From Loxodes magnus (lineage: Eukaryota; Ciliophora; Karyorelictea; Loxodida; Loxodidae): a stretch of DNA of 64,000 bases. The stretch spans positions 62,001 to 126,000 of the forward strand of contig CAMPDV010000057.1 of assembly GCA_946699065.1 (NCBI GenBank), read 5' to 3'. A program made the position numbers and the translations under genes. The notes under the pieces are model-generated. The model was not told the origin of the DNA and ran no database searches. It worked only from the letters and a program-made list of their open reading frames with translations. Shown one piece after another: positions 25,650 to 36,352 of the stretch. How positions within the stretch are numbered: position 1 is the first letter of the stretch; each line of letters opens with the position of its first letter.

Positions 25650-27512
25650 TTTTATTTTATTTATTTAGTTTATTTCCCTTTAATTCAACATTATCCACTA
25701 ATACATAAGTCTCCTCTCTTTAAATAATCATGTCTTATATATCTGTTTAAAAGACTGAGGATACACACTTTATGTGTCTATCAAGTTAGCTTTCTATTTA
25801 GGTAAGAGATTTAGTTATGCTGCTATCTTATCTACTATACAGCTAGTTAAGTCTTCTTAGTACTTTAGCTTATGAAGTAAGAATATAATAGTGCCTTTAA
25901 ATATCAGGTACTTAAGCAGTGTGCTCTGATTGTAGTGTTCTAGATATAAAAGACTTAAGTCTGTTAAGTTATAGAAATGAGACAAAGAGTGTATAGTTAA
26001 TATATGATTGTAACTGATATATGGTATTACCCTAAGATTAGCTTCAATAGTACAAACTTTCTGTATTATACCATATTTAATTAACCTATAAATTAAAGAA
26101 TAGAAGAATGAGGTAATTGTTTATAGAGCTGATATAGCTCTTTATTAATGATGGTAAAGCTTATAAGTTAACAAGTTAGCTTTATAGTCTTTACTTATTA
26201 TTATGATTTAAGTCAGCTCTATTATACTAGTTTAAGCTTAAGTAAGTATAGTCAAGCACCTATATATTAGGTATATGCTTCTTATGCTTTTAATTCTAGC
26301 TTTATTAATAGTAATATCTTATACCTTTGTTTTCAAACTTCTACATACTTCATCGTACTTTATAAAAGCTCTAAGGCTAAACAACAGATATTGATATTAG
26401 AGTGCTTCTATAAAGAATGAGTAATTTATAGCAAACACTTGAATAAAGGATTTGAGCAATGCTAACTAAATAAAAGTCTAAATAATAGCTTAAAGCTTAG
26501 CTTTCTTAGTTCTAATACAAAGTAGTTAGATATATCTAAATCAATAATCAAGCAAAAAATAGCTTTTAAATAGATTATTAAATATAAGCTAATTACATTC
26601 TATCAAGTTACTATATGCATACCTCACTTTTAATTCATTCTATACTAGATTCTTTTAGTTACTTATATATGCCTCCAGTTTACATCGCTTTTCAAACTAT
26701 TAAAGTAATCAAAAAGATAGCTAATAAGAAAGAGAGGTTTGACTATTTCAACAGATAAAAAAGTAAATAGAATTAGATGATTTAATAGTTAATTAATAGA
26801 CTGAAAAATGGGAAGCTACTAGCCTAAGTTATACAATATAAAGCATGCTAGTTTAAAAGTTTTAATTACATAAGAAAGTAATTAGCAGTTAGATTGTAGA
26901 TGAAATGGTTAATTTAATAGAATAAGAGCTATTTATCTTATGTTATTATGTATTCTAAAACCTTGCTTAGAATAACTAGAACTATCATTAAATTACTTCC
27001 TATATATCTTCAGAAGAGTAATCTAAGGATCTTTAACTGCTCCTTTATGTTAAGAATTTATTTAAGTTTAATTAGTAAAAATAACTAATCAGCTTAATAT
27101 GATAAATTCAACTTGCTCATATGTCTTATAGCTATAGACTTTGAATGGCAAACTTTTGCTACAAGATATTTTCAGGAATAGCTAACTCATATAAAAAAAG
27201 TAAAATAGGGGTTGAAGCGTGAAGAATAGGAATAATTATGGAGATATTTAAATAAACGATGAGAAGCAATAACCTAAAGCATTATCTAATGATACAAATA
27301 TGGAAATTTAAGCTTAATTTTAGATGATAAACTCTTAGAATTACTACAATACAAATTACTTCTTACTTCACTTTATTAAGTTTCTTATCAAACTTAAGTA
27401 CCTAGAAGATTTAATCAGTGCTAACTAATTTAAATATTGCTGGTAGTATAAACTCTTCTTTTATATTTTTACCCTTAATTAATGGAAAATATAAATTAGG
27501 CGTAATTTTAGA
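25650..27512. other. Intergenic, about 1.9 kb
   Basis: Holds the divergent promoters of the GIGYF-like and GPCR genes. AT-rich and rich in AGCT words. The part from about 27200 is open in the GPCR frame but has no in-frame ATG before 27289. No RNA gene or repeat recognised. Confidence 0.45.
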
Positions 27513-28526
27513 ATGTCCGAAAAAGGAGAAAATTAGAAACTGGAGACTTATTTTGTTTTTATAATCGCTTCAATATGTGTAGTTTCCTTTTTAGGTTAGA
27601 TAGTTGTATAATGAAGCTGGTTAAAGTTTAAGCAGTTGCGTACTTATTCAACATCTCTTGTATTTTGATTAAGCGTCGTGAATATGATAAATGCTATGGC
27701 CTATTTTCTAACAATATTTTAGGCATAACTATTGAAAGAATCTGAATTATGTACTGCTTAGGCAATATTAGTGCAATTTTCAAACGTCTGTGTTCTTTGT
27801 TGAATATTGGCAATATCTCTAAAGCTATTTTTTGGATAAGTAAAAAATGTGAGAAATATTGAAATTTATAATATTTATATCCACATTTTTGCGTGAGGGT
27901 TTCCTACACTCATGACTCTTTTACCCTTAATTACCGAATCTTATGGACCAATATACGGATGATGTTGAATTAATGAGGATAAATGAGGAAAAATTTGGAG
28001 GTGAATCTGCTTTTACTTTCCTCTGCTAATTATAATGCTCATTTCTCCTTTCTTCTGCTTAAAAGTACATCTACATCTCTAACGTGTACTAGCAAAAATC
28101 CCAGCTCCCAACCGTTTACAGCTTAATATATTATGTCTCAAGCAGCCAGCGATAACCTTAATATCCTTTTTTACTATACTAGTACTTAGAGTAATAGAAT
28201 ACTTTAATGGTCATATATCTAGTTAGTTAATGGTTGTAGGTGAGTGCCTAGCTATTTTTCATGGATGCTTAAATTTCTTTTGCTATTGCTAAAACATGAG
28301 CGTTAAACAGATTATTATATAATACTTCAGAAATTAAACAGGTAAGCAATAGTTTTAACAGTTGGATAGCTTTCTTTTTTGGCCTGAACAATCAGACAAC
28401 TCCTTAATATAGGAATAGATAACAGACCCTTCATGTATGGTTAAAAGCATTGTTAATGAAGGAGCCCCTTAGCCTCCAAAATAATAAAATGAAGATTTAT
28501 AGAAGCAGATAGATGATTTCTAGTGA
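27513..28526 (+). CDS. cAMP-receptor-like seven-helix GPCR
   Basis: The 337-residue intronless protein has seven hydrophobic helices. The first is YFVFIIASICVVSFLGQIVV and the second SLVFWLSVVNMINAMAYFL. The family signature of Dictyostelium cAR/CRL receptors is the second-loop motif ESYGPIYGWCWINEDKWG leading into helix 5 (WRWICFYFPLLI). The LRTYSTSLVF first loop fits too. The cytosolic tail is Gln/Pro/Asp-rich (NEGAPQPPKQQNED). At least eight Trp residues are TGA. The stop is a TAG-TGA pair. A GT..AG string at 28342-28361 looks like a 20-nt intron, but splicing it would destroy the hydrophilic tail, so I treat it as exon. The ligand is unknown. GPCR families of this class are known from ciliates, amoebae and fungi. 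Confidence 0.83.
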
Positions 28527-29094
28527 GAAGAGGAAATTGTAGAAAAAGCCTTTATTTAAGTCTATATTTTTAATCAAATAGAATATCTAAATCATTCTTA
28601 TACACTCTTTTATAAGTATAGTCCAAGAGGCAAAATATATATTTACAAATAAGTTCTATACCTGTTATCTTTGGTATCTTCTTCTAGTAAATAAATGTTA
28701 TTTTAATAGTTAATCTTTGATTAATCTATAACATACTACCATTTTCCTTTTTTATTACTACTATATCTGAGGAACTAATTTACAAGTACTTTACTACTAA
28801 AAATTTATAGAGTATGGTAGTTAACCCTTTGAGTAGAATTTCTCAATATAAATACACAAATTTTATTTTATTATTATAATTTTGATTATTCATCCTATCT
28901 TTAACCTTAGGTAATAATATTAGAATACTTCAATTATTTACCTCAGACAATTATAGTTATAAATTGTTTACCAACTTTAACCATTTAGAGTAAATATGAT
29001 AAAATAGCATTTTTATGATTACATTTGAATGGTTTGTTCAAATAGCTTAATATTATTATAGTGAGTTAATGTAAAATAGTTAACAAGTTATTTA
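28527..29094. other. Intergenic, 568 bases (convergent 3' ends)
   Basis: AT-rich. The frame beyond the GPCR stop stays open for about 100 codons, but its residues (YYYHFPF-like) look non-coding. Nothing else seen. Confidence 0.45.
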
Positions 29095-30513
29095 TCAATA
29101 TGACTACAATTCTATCTTTACTTCGCGGATTTTATGCTTCTTGCTTAAATTCGCTTTAATGCATTTTATAAAATGATATGCAAGCACTAGTAAAAGGAGA
29201 ATGACAAATACTATCACGATTAGGCAAAATCTATTTATGAATTCTTTTGAATAAGTTTAGTATTATTTCTATTACGAGCGTGAGTAAGTGATGTCCTGAT
29301 TCAGTAAAGACGAGTTGCAGGAGGAACCTACTATTCCAACTTTCTTATTTTGAACGTCAAAAATTATATCTTTATGCCTCATTCAATTACCACCAAGAAC
29401 TGACCCTGAATTTCCATTACTGAATATTCCTACGCAATATATATTAGGAGTTTCAGGTCAAGCATATAAATATTAATAAGGTTCCCATACTATTTCTGCT
29501 TCATTTTAACCATTCATATTATCTAATTTGAAAACAATATCAGGAAAGTCCTTAAAAAACTACTATCTTGTCTTAAATTTTTCTTAATCATACCTTCAGC
29601 ACTTATTAGATTCGCCTGATACTCTTTACGCATTTTCGGATACTTTTTTTTATTGGACGTAATTGATAATGCTATTCCATATTTTGTTATAGACGCTCGT
29701 TTTTAAGTATGTAAAAGTAGTGCCTGAATCTATAATTGAACCTGCTCCGTAATTGCTTCCAAAATCTGAACGACTAAGTTTTGTATCTTCTTCCCCTACA
29801 ACAACTCCAGTAACTTATATGGAGTAATAATAGTTGCCTTTTAAAGGAGTTCAGTATAAAGTGCTATTAAAATCATGCAAGGTTTCATTATATCCACCTA
29901 TAGTCATATAACCATCATGCATTCCAAAACATATTGTAAATATATCTGTATTTACATTAGAATCATTTTAGTACATTAGCTTTAAGATAGTAGGCAATTT
30001 TGAATTGCTAGGATCATAAGCAAGACCCATTATGCCATCTGCCTTTTATGTTCTAAATAAATTAGTTTCTACATTATGACAGCCAAAGATAAAAAGTGTT
30101 GGCTATTAGCCAACATTATCTTTATCGTATTCTCCAAAATAGACATAATCTGTGTAATAATTGCCTCCTATACTACTTCCTTCACTATATCCTTGATAGT
30201 AAGTACAAAAATCATTGCTACAACTTTAGCAACTAAATCTTTGATCATCACATCTAAGTTTACTACAACTTTTACTTTTAGAAACATCGAAAGGCTATTC
30301 CATATGATTTCCACAATTAGGACATCCTTTACAAGGAAAACCTGTGACTCCACTACCAGTGTCGACTATAACTGTTTACATTTATGGGTTTGGTGTTCCA
30401 ATCCATAAGTCAATATAATAATATCCCCAGTTTTCTGAGTCACCATATACAACAGCATGTTCTAGATAACTTAAGCTTTAAGAAAAGAACAAAGATAATA
30501 TTCAAAGTTTCAT
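29095..30513 (-). CDS. Membrane-anchored pepsin-like aspartic protease (A1 family)
   Basis: The 472-residue intronless protein starts with a signal peptide (MKLWILSLFFSQSLSYLEHA). It has both catalytic motifs of A1 proteases: VDTGSG with Asp51 and IDSGTTF with Asp262. The first motif is preceded by YIDLWIGTPNPQMQ, and the hallmark GIMGLAYDP lies between them. Cys-rich loops (CKGCPNCG, CSKLRCDDQRFSCQSC) lie near the first Asp. A C-terminal membrane helix (FCLIVIVFVILLLLVLAYHF) is followed by a basic cytosolic tail, so this is a type I protease with a lumenal or extracellular catalytic domain. Trp residues at MKLW, LYWTPLKG, YAWPET and GGNWMRH are TGA. Likely roles are food-vacuole digestion or surface processing (inference). 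Confidence 0.93.
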
Positions 30514-30693
30514 TTTTTTGAATCAATAATTTAATTACCTTTACTAGTCAGAGCTATTAATTATTAAATCTAATAAACTATGACAGCTAAACCAAAATCA
30601 TTTAACCTATTTTAATTACAATATAAAATTTGAATGAATTTGCCTGTTATTTTTAAAAGTATATAAGTTAGATGAGATAAATTTATTATAGCT

Positions 30694-32961
30694 TCATTAA
30701 TTAATAGCAAGTTTGTGATTTTTTGGAGAGATACTTTTGAAAGTTTTTGTATTCTCGATTCTTTGTTTTAGTTCCTAAATAAAAATTTTACTTTTTGTTC
30801 CATTAATTGTCTTTATAATTCTCTTTCAGCAACATCATTTCCAACTGTTGCTAAGATAACAGATCTTTAATCTATATTGTATCTTTTGCCATAGTTAAGA
30901 CATATAAACTCTCTCCCTATTCTCTAAAGTTCTTTTATTTTAGCAATTTCCATTTCCTTCTTAATACTTTTTATATTCCTTTCAATTCATATTATTTCAA
31001 TCTATTGTTCACTTTAGTGAGGTTACTTGCTTTCTTCAGAAATATCTGCAAGTCCTCTCTCGATAGCTTCTTGTTCTGTAAGATGCTATCATATAATAAA
31101 ATTCTATTTCGCTTTCTTGTCATATTTGAGTACTGGAAATTTAATCTTTAGCTTTGTGCATATCTAATATATTCTACTTTGAATGTCATTTCATTTCTAC
31201 TTTTAGAAAGCTTATTAATCTTGCAAATTCTAAGATCTATGTGAAGACAGGCAATTTGAACTGGTGATAAGAGGACTCTCTTTTTTTGCTTCTTTAATAT
31301 AAAGCTTTATAGCATGCAATTTTTCTTTAAATGCTTCAAGTTCGAGTTCCTTGAATGCAACCTGTATAAAGCATTACATAAAATAGATAATTAACATTTT
31401 TATCATCTAATCATTCAGGAAAAAAGCAAATTGGAATTGGTTCATTTAACTTCCACAAAGCTTTAATAACTCAACTTAATCCTGAACTCCTAACATCTCT
31501 ACCTTCTTTAAGTATATCTATAAAGTGTTCTACTTACTTTAGTTTGATTATTTTCACTTCACTTTTTAAGACTGTTATTTTATCATCGCATTGCTTGATA
31601 GTTTCGTCATTTTACTATTTCTGTTCCTTTAATTAATTTATTCTCTTTAGATAGTTCTATAGAATGTACTTCGATTTTTATCTTAAGCTCTCTATTTTAC
31701 TGTACATTTCTTACTCTCCAGAACTCAATTTTTCAAATCATTTTTTTCTCTTTGAGCTCTTATAAAATTCGTTAGTAAGAGAGTTAAGTTTATCAATAGC
31801 TCCTCTCTTTTATAATTTAAGTCAAATATCTTTGCTATGGACTTTTTATTTTTATTCTTCACTTTCTAAATACTATAAAGTTTTCTCTAGCTCCCCTTCT
31901 AACTAATTAAGTTAGTCCCTAATTTAACAGTTACTGTATCTACATTTCTCAAGCATTTCTTTATTTAATTCTAGCTCTTTTTCATTATCTTAAAGTTTAG
32001 AACTTATTTCCTTCTCGTATTTCTAGGCAGCTTTGCTTTGAACTTCATGGTTTTTGAATAATTAATTTCTTTACTATCTTTCATTGAACTGGATTTATCT
32101 TAATTGGTTAAAATTATTATTTTTCGGATTCTAAGTTTCTTTAAGAGAGTTCTATGTAGATTCTTCCTCTTGCTGAGTAGATTTGAATATAGACATGTTA
32201 TCTTTAAAAAGGCTTTGATATCCTGCTAACTATATTGCTATCTATTTATTTAGCTAATCTCCAATTTAATTCTTTATAGTTCACTCGTTTAATTGCTCGA
32301 CTGATTGAATATCATTGTCTTGGATTCCTTTATTTGAAATTACCATTAAAGGCTGTGATTTAGTTCAGAATCTTTAATGTCTTAGCGAATTGCTTAGAAC
32401 AAGAGTTCTATGATTGATTTTACTGATTTTTTGATATAAAAGAACGTTAATTTATTCCTTATTTTTCCCTGTTCTTTCTTTAAAATCATCCAATATAAGT
32501 TAGTATGCATTTTAAGGAGATTTCGTATTTTTAACTCTTACTGCATTTTTTTCTGTACTCTAAGGAATTTTTAGTTTGCATTTTTCTGGTGGAGGAATTT
32601 TAAGATTTCAAAATTTGTTTTCTCTTAACTTTTAAGTAACATCTATTACTTACGATTGTACTGGAACAAAAAAAGAGCCATCAAGGCTTTTGCTATTAGC
32701 TAGTTTAACTTCCTAAGATGTCATAAATCTAGTATTATTCTATTTTTCTAAGCTAGTATCTAAGATATTATCTTTGCTTAGAGATAACTTCAGCTTTTCT
32801 TATCTTTTATGAATCCCATAAGCACTTTAGTCATTTTACGTTCTTTTTTGCTTTGACTTACTTCGCTCTTCTCCAATATTTATTGTTAGTGTCCTCCTTT
32901 AGAAAATTTAACTTAAAGGTGAGTTTTCAAGCAAAGATCCCTAACTTTTAGTTAATTTCAT
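30694..32961 (-). CDS. Coiled-coil protein, probably cytoskeletal/ciliary, unknown family
   Basis: Exons 32961-31378, 31361-30792 and 30774-30694 encode 744 residues. The N-terminal ~250 residues are basic and low in structure (RRTLTINIGEERSKSK). A long coiled coil follows (about 275-480, NEKELELNKEMLEKC). Then comes a globular stretch (VIKALWKLNEPIPICFFPEWLDDKNVNYLFY) that continues across the first intron as VAFKELELEAFKEKLH. The second intron (17 nt) is confirmed because splicing opens the last 26 codons to a TAA-TGA end. Trp is TGA in several places, such as FPEWLDD and FIIWQHL. The start ATG at 32961 gives MKLTKSQGSLLEN. No signal peptide. I do not recognise the domain. Its 3' end is 180 bases from the start of the protease gene on the same strand. 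Confidence 0.72.
30775..30791 (-). other. 17-nt intron in the coiled-coil gene
   Basis: GTAAAATTTTTATTTAG on the minus strand, phase 0. It changes a frame that runs on without stop into one ending 26 codons later in TAA-TGA. Confidence 0.8.
31362..31377 (-). other. 16-nt intron in the coiled-coil gene
   Basis: GTAATGCTTTATACAG on the minus strand, phase 0. It joins NYLFY to VAFKELELEAF. Confidence 0.82.
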
Positions 32962-33194
32962 TAATTCCTTTTTTATATAAATTTTCCTTTTTACTCCCCT
33001 CTAGTCTCCATTCTGATGAGTACTAATAATAAATAAATAAAGTAATTATAGAAGAGATATAAAGGAAGGAAGCAGTAGACTAAGGTAAGTATAGAGTAAG
33101 GAGAAGGATATGAAAGGATTTAATTTCATAATTAAAGTTATAAAGCAAGGCTATTAAATATAAAGCTGAAATAAAATACCTTTTAATAGTGAAA

Positions 33195-36100
33195 ATGGCT
33201 ATTAAAACATTACTTGTTTTTTGTACCCTTTTCCAAATTGGTTGGTAACAAGCTTTAATGTGCAATCCTAATGTGGATGATGATGGAACTCACGTAAACT
33301 CGTTTGAGAAGGAATGCAATGTGTTGTTTAATTCTATATATTGAAATACAAAATGTAATGATGGATTTTACTGTAACTCTCCTATTGATGAAAGTGGGGA
33401 AGTAAGACATTGCTCAACTTTTTTGGCTTATCCTGGTGAGTATTGTAAAGACAATTCAACTTGCGTTAGTGAAACAATTTGTATTAATGGAGTTTGTGTT
33501 GGAAAATAGGTTGGAGAAAGCTGTACCAAGAATTATGAATGTGATGTAGGTCTATATTGCAAAGAGGAACGATAATGCATGCCTTAGGAAACTTTAGCCT
33601 GTGATAGTACTTTTGATTGTGAAAATAGCATGGCATGTGACGGTTCTTAGTGTGTTAATTACTTTACTCACAGCAATTATAAGGGTTCATGCTTGAAAGA
33701 TGAGTATTACAACATAGTCGACTTCTCTTGGACCTGTGAAAATATGTATTGCAATGAAATTTCATGCGTCCCAGCTGCTTATAATGAAATAAAGTAAGAT
33801 TATGTCTGCTAATAAAATTCTGAATGTCCTTTAGAAGGAACAACTCTAAATTACGGACAATGTGAATGTCCTGTAATAGATCACAAACTAGGTAAGCAAT
33901 GCAAAGTCTAGCTTGGTGATCCTGAAGCTCTTAATTTTAGAGATTCTTTCTAAAATTATCTGTAAAACAGCTTTAAATATACATAAGGAAAATGCCATAC
34001 TGAACGAAGATTCTCTTACTAATGCTGGGAAAAAAATACTAACATATGACAATAACTAGCAATGGCTGGAGTTTTTACATATGCCTTTCTTCCTTTAGTC
34101 AACAAGCGTATAGGTCCTGATTAAATAACTTTACAAACTTTGGCAAACATGGACTATAATTTATACTATGAAGTCAAACTTTTAACAGTACCCTCTTGTA
34201 AAAAGTATGGATGCTAAAATGATTTCAAGAAAATAGTTCTTTAGGATAATCAATGCTTGATAGAATAAAACTAGACAGTAGTATTATAAGAATGCTAAAC
34301 ATAGGCAAAACCATTTTGCGATAATTCACTTTACAATGAATCTAAGAATGAAGACACAGATATAAAGTGTGATTATTATTAAACAAAAAACACTTTAGCA
34401 TATCCTGGAATGTTTTGCCGATCTCATGAATATTGCTCTTCTAATAATTGTTACCATTTCCGATGCATTGGATTGAAAGAAGGTTAGACTTGCAAAGGTC
34501 CTAATGATGCTTAATGTGAAGTCGGATTAGCTTGTGTCAAATATTCTAATGTACCAGAAATAACTTACACATGCCAGAAATAAATCTAAACTTAAAATGA
34601 AGACAGAGAATGTGAGAATACATACCAGTGCGTTAATTCAGCTGCTTGCTATGACGGTGTTTGCTATACTTATTTGTCTTAACCTATCAAGACTAATATT
34701 AAGTATAAATAGGGGTAAAAGAAACTTGGAGATGATTTGACTAAAAAAATGGAAATATGTGAAACTTTTACTGCAGAACCAATTGATTCTGACAATATTT
34801 AATGTACTTCTTCATTTAGAAGTGTTGTAGATTCATAAAATGAACTCCCTATAAAATCAAATAACTATTGAAGTTGCAGAGGTTCCCACCCATAAAAATA
34901 TTTAGCGTTCACTGATTTGAAATGCGGCTTTGATGTTGAAGGAAATACATACTGTGGTTTGCATACAGGAGACGATACTACATTAAAATATTTAGCTGCT
35001 TGGAAGAAAATCATTGGAATGGATAATGGAAAATGCCATAGCTATGCAAGATTCGAAAAAAGTTGCTGGGACTATGAATTTGATGGAAACAATCTAGAGC
35101 TTTTTTATGAATATTTAGTTACCAAATTTGAGTATGAAAATTATCCAATAGTAAGTTAATTCTATACTTTAGCATTTAAAAGCAGAAGAATGCACTCTAA
35201 AAGTTCTTTATAATGATTACTATTAAGCTAAATATGGACAGCATTATCATAGAAACTATCCTTCATTATAATGCTCACATTTTGAGTGTGGTACTCTTAG
35301 CTAAGATCAATGCACTAATTATTAGAGTTAGAATGATACTTATCTTGTTCAAAAATGTTAGGAAGGTTATTGGTGCAAATTAAATGCTGACAATGTGATT
35401 AACTAGTGTATCAATAGTGATGAATAGCTATATGTAGAATTAGTAAATTAATACCCTGGCATGTGATGCGTATAAAACGAGAATTGTATAGCAGGACTTA
35501 CTTGCTCAAAAAGTAAATGCTAAGGAAAATAAAAAGGAGATGAATGTAGTGATTCTTTAGATTAAATATGCTATGTTGGAGGAGCTTGCATTTTAGATTC
35601 TAAATCCTAAAAATACAAATGTTCAGACTAAGTCAAGGAGGGTAAACCTTGTGAATCTGACTATTAATGTGTTAACTATGCTGTTTGTAGAGGATAAATA
35701 TGTGTGAGATATTTTTCACTAGATAACAATTCTACATATGATAGTCCATGTCCGACTAATAAGATTGATTAAGTGTGTTAGACATCAACTTGTACTTATG
35801 TTTCAGCAACCTAAGCGAAATGTACAAACAGCTATAAACCAATCTATAATGTATCTGAATGTGCTTTTGACTATGACTGCTTAGGATATAATGATGATAA
35901 TGACTCTGTTTATAGTACTTGTGGTTGTGGCAAAAACTCTTTTTCAACAGCTTATTGTTCAGCACATACTGGTTCAGATCAAGCACTTGCTTATATTGAA
36001 AATTTCAAAAAAATATATGAAAAAGATCAAGGAAAATGCCATAGTTTTGCAAGAAGAAACTTTGATTGCTGGGCTTAGTAAGCCATCAAAGGTGATGATG

Positions 36101-36282
36101 AATATTAGTTTGTTGTATCCAGTTTCGAATACTTCCATTATCCAGTGGTTTAACTTTCTCATCATTGCATATTAGAAACTTATTATCAGGCATATACAGC
36201 TGCTAAGAAGGAAATGTCAGGAGAAATGACGAGGCCTTATCTTTTATTCTTCATCTTACTCATTATATACTCTTTTTAATGA
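33195..36282 (+). CDS. Large Cys-rich surface protein with a triplicated module
   Basis: Exons 33195-35150 and 35173-36282 encode 1021 residues. A signal peptide (MAIKTLLVFCTLFQIGW) and a C-terminal hydrophobic helix (YLLFFILLIIYSF) before the TAA-TGA end imply a surface or GPI/TM-anchored protein. The ectodomain has dense Cys pairs in EGF/INSP-like spacing (CxxDxQCxxGLxC) typical of ciliate surface proteins. A module of about 60 residues occurs three times (nt 33915-34101, 34968-35150, 35971-36150). It has the core GKCH(T/S)xxRxxxxCW, a preceding helix (LKYLAAWKKI, LAYIENFKKI) and a following (F/Y)xYxxYP(I/V) strand. The 22-nt intron after copy 2 is needed for frame, and both flanks then match copy 3 in length. 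One Trp is TGA in SNNYWSCRG. The module family is unknown to me. Confidence 0.82.
33915..34101 (+). repeat. Cys-rich module, copy 1 (most divergent)
   Basis: Encodes a helix ending in the GKCHTERRFSYQCW core. Similar in order and spacing to the copies at 34968 and 35971. Confidence 0.65.
34968..35150 (+). repeat. Cys-rich module, copy 2
   Basis: Core GKCHSYARFEKSCW, then FEYENYPI. Ends exactly at the 22-nt intron. Confidence 0.75.
35151..35172 (+). other. 22-nt intron in the Cys-rich surface gene
   Basis: Starts GTAAGTTAA and ends CTTTAG, phase 0. After splicing, the distance from YPI to the next Cys equals that in module copy 3. Confidence 0.8.
35971..36150 (+). repeat. Cys-rich module, copy 3
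   Basis: Core GKCHSFARRNFDCW, then FEYFHYPVV. Closest to copy 2. Confidence 0.75.
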
Positions 36283-36352
36283 TTAAGCTTTACTTATAAA
36301 TATTGTTAAAGAAGCTTTAATACTAATTATTTAAATCAGTTTATATCACAAC

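Noticed and set aside
28342-28361. 20-nt GTAAG..CAG string inside the GPCR tail
   Set aside because: Removing it shifts the frame out of a polar, coding-like tail that ends in a TAG-TGA pair; kept as exon.
30076-30408. 110-codon + strand ORF
   Set aside because: Antisense to the aspartic protease, which has both catalytic motifs and a signal peptide.
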